Of a stretch of 64,000 nucleotides of DNA, positions 63,025 through 64,000 are shown in pieces. The stretch covers positions 372,001-436,000 of the forward strand of contig NZ_OY764059.1 in the NCBI RefSeq assembly GCF_963668085.1. The letters run 5' to 3'. The DNA is from an uncultured Ilyobacter sp. Lineage in GTDB: Bacteria > Fusobacteriota > Fusobacteriia > Fusobacteriales > Fusobacteriaceae. Each line of letters starts with the position of its first letter. Positions within the stretch are counted from its first letter, which is position 1. The position numbers were made by a program, and so were the translations under genes. The notes under the pieces were generated by a model. The model saw nothing but the letters and a program-made list of their open reading frames with translations, was not told the origin of the DNA and did no database searches.

Positions 63025-64000
63025 ATGGTAGTATCAGCATTAGGAGCAATAATAGGGTTGGCTTTAGCCATAGTATTGATAATAAGAAAGCATAATCCGG
63101 CTTATAGTCTTATATTAGGAGCGTTAATTGGTGGATTGGCAGGAGGAGCAAACCTTCCTGAGACAGTATCGTTGATGGTAGAAGGTGCAAAAGGGATAAC
63201 CCCTGCAGTACTTAGAATAATCACAGCAGGTATTTTGGCCGGAGTTCTTATAGAATCTGGAGCAGCAGGAAAAATAGCAGAAACTATTATAGAAAAACTC
63301 GGAGAGAAGAAAGCTCTACTTGCCCTAGCTCTTGCTACAATGATCCTTACTGGTGTAGGAGTATTTGTAGATGTAGCGGTAATAACCGTGTCTCCAATAG
63401 CACTAGCTATCGGTAAAAGACTAAATCTTTCTAAACTTTCGATCCTTTTAGCAATGATAGGTGGAGGAAAGTCCGGAAACATAATTTCTCCTAATCCAAA
63501 TACAATAGCAGCTTCACAAAATTTTGGAGTGGAATTGTCATCTCTTATGGGGGCAAACATAGTTCCTGCTATGTTTGGACTTATCATAACTTGCTTCTTG
63601 GCAAAGAGTTTAGTTGAAAAAGGTGAAAAAGTTTCTGAATCAGATGAACATGAGATTGAAAGAGAATTACCATCATTTTTTTCGGCGATAATTGGTCCGA
63701 TAGTGACAATAGTACTGTTAGCTCTAAGACCTTTAGCCGGTATTTCTGTTGATCCTTTGATTGCCCTTCCTATGGGAGGAATTGTAGGATGTATAGCAAT
63801 GGGTAAGCATGCTCATCTGAAAACATATATGCAGTATGGACTGTCTAAAATGACAGGAGTGGCAATTCTTCTAATGGGTACAGGAACTGTAGCAGGGATA
63901 ATTAAAAATTCGACTCTTAAAGACGTAACTTTAGGGCTTATAGAAAAGTCAGGACTTCCTGAATTTCTTCTTGCTCCCATATCTGGAGCATTGATGTCGG
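63025..64000 (+). CDS. GntP-family gluconate/glycerate permease, C-terminus outside window
   Basis: The first 325 codons of a GntP-family transporter, open to the window end. The N-terminal helix (VVSALGAIIGLALAIVLII), the signature GGGKSGNIISPNPNTIAASQ near residue 150 and about eight helices are seen. Family members are around 440 residues, so roughly 110 are missing. GGGAGGA precedes the ATG. With the kinase it probably takes up glycerate, though gluconate is possible. Confidence 0.93.
   Translation, partial: MVVSALGAIIGLALAIVLIIRKHNPAYSLILGALIGGLAGGANLPETVSLMVEGAKGITPAVLRIITAGILAGVLIESGAAGKIAETIIEKLGEKKALLALALATMILTGVGVFVDVAVITVSPIALAIGKRLNLSKLSILLAMIGGGKSGNIISPNPNTIAASQNFGVELSSLMGANIVPAMFGLIITCFLAKSLVEKGEKVSESDEHEIERELPSFFSAIIGPIVTIVLLALRPLAGISVDPLIALPMGGIVGCIAMGKHAHLKTYMQYGLSKMTGVAILLMGTGTVAGIIKNSTLKDVTLGLIEKSGLPEFLLAPISGALMS

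Noticed and set aside
1..64000. CRISPR arrays, tRNA or rRNA genes, insertion sequences
   Set aside because: No regularly spaced direct repeats, cloverleaf-like segments or transposase genes were found on reading through the window.

Overview
The window is AT-rich DNA from an anaerobic, Gram-negative fermenter. It encodes outer-membrane proteins (Tsx-like, LA_2272-type repeat proteins), many lipoproteins, clostridial-type 2[4Fe-4S] ferredoxins, a complete Feo iron system and a Na+-pumping oxaloacetate decarboxylase with citrate lyase. Together with codon usage and gene style this fits Fusobacteriota, most likely an Ilyobacter/Propionigenium-like organism. That placement is an inference from gene content; no rRNA or tRNA gene was seen.

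Layout. 1-30.6 kb is mainly a carboxylate-fermentation region: an aconitase-family hydratase (partial, minus strand) divergent from an AspT/YidE-type antiporter; a FadR-type GntR regulator; a tripartite tricarboxylate transporter (tctCBA plus a small RHH-like protein); an operon of oxaloacetate decarboxylase carboxyltransferase, citrate lyase gamma/beta/alpha, OadG, a separate biotin carrier and OadB; CstA with a Usp-like protein; a Tsx-like channel; an aldo/keto reductase; a cNMP-binding protein; FeoA, FeoA, FeoB, a Cys-rich FeoB-associated peptide, DUF2325 and DUF2023; twin ferredoxins; a second Usp-like protein; and a PrpF-family isomerase with a second tctCBA set. The logic is citrate or related tricarboxylate uptake, cleavage to acetate and oxaloacetate, and decarboxylation to pyruvate with Na+ export.

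30.8-64 kb: a two-component system whose response regulator carries an MpsC/DUF2294-like C-terminus; a roughly 500-bp non-coding repeat present again inverted about 21 kb away; YfiH, a YiiX-like lipoprotein, the complete ribose operon (rbsR-K-D-A-C-B); a sirtuin; YwbE; two LA_2272 repeat proteins; a polar amino-acid ABC transporter with two binding proteins followed by argH-argG; a MATE exporter; TatD; RlmA; AcpS; a lone NuoE-like protein; prfB with its programmed +1 frameshift; gltX; and a glycerate module (GntR, glycerate kinase, GntP permease) cut by the window end.

Most notable signal: three copies (about 8.0-8.2, 24.8-25.0 and 26.0-26.2 kb) of a roughly 150-nt transcribed element. Each has a -35/-10 promoter, a variable 5' hairpin, a conserved core that folds into three short helices with compensatory changes between copies, and a strong terminator whose 5' arm overlaps the first helix. 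They stand just upstream of oadA-cit-oad, a usp gene and prpF-tctCBA, and look like an undescribed riboswitch-type attenuator or sRNA family. A second regulatory layer is a TGTATACA operator placed just downstream of three predicted start sites, probably bound by the FadR-type regulator.
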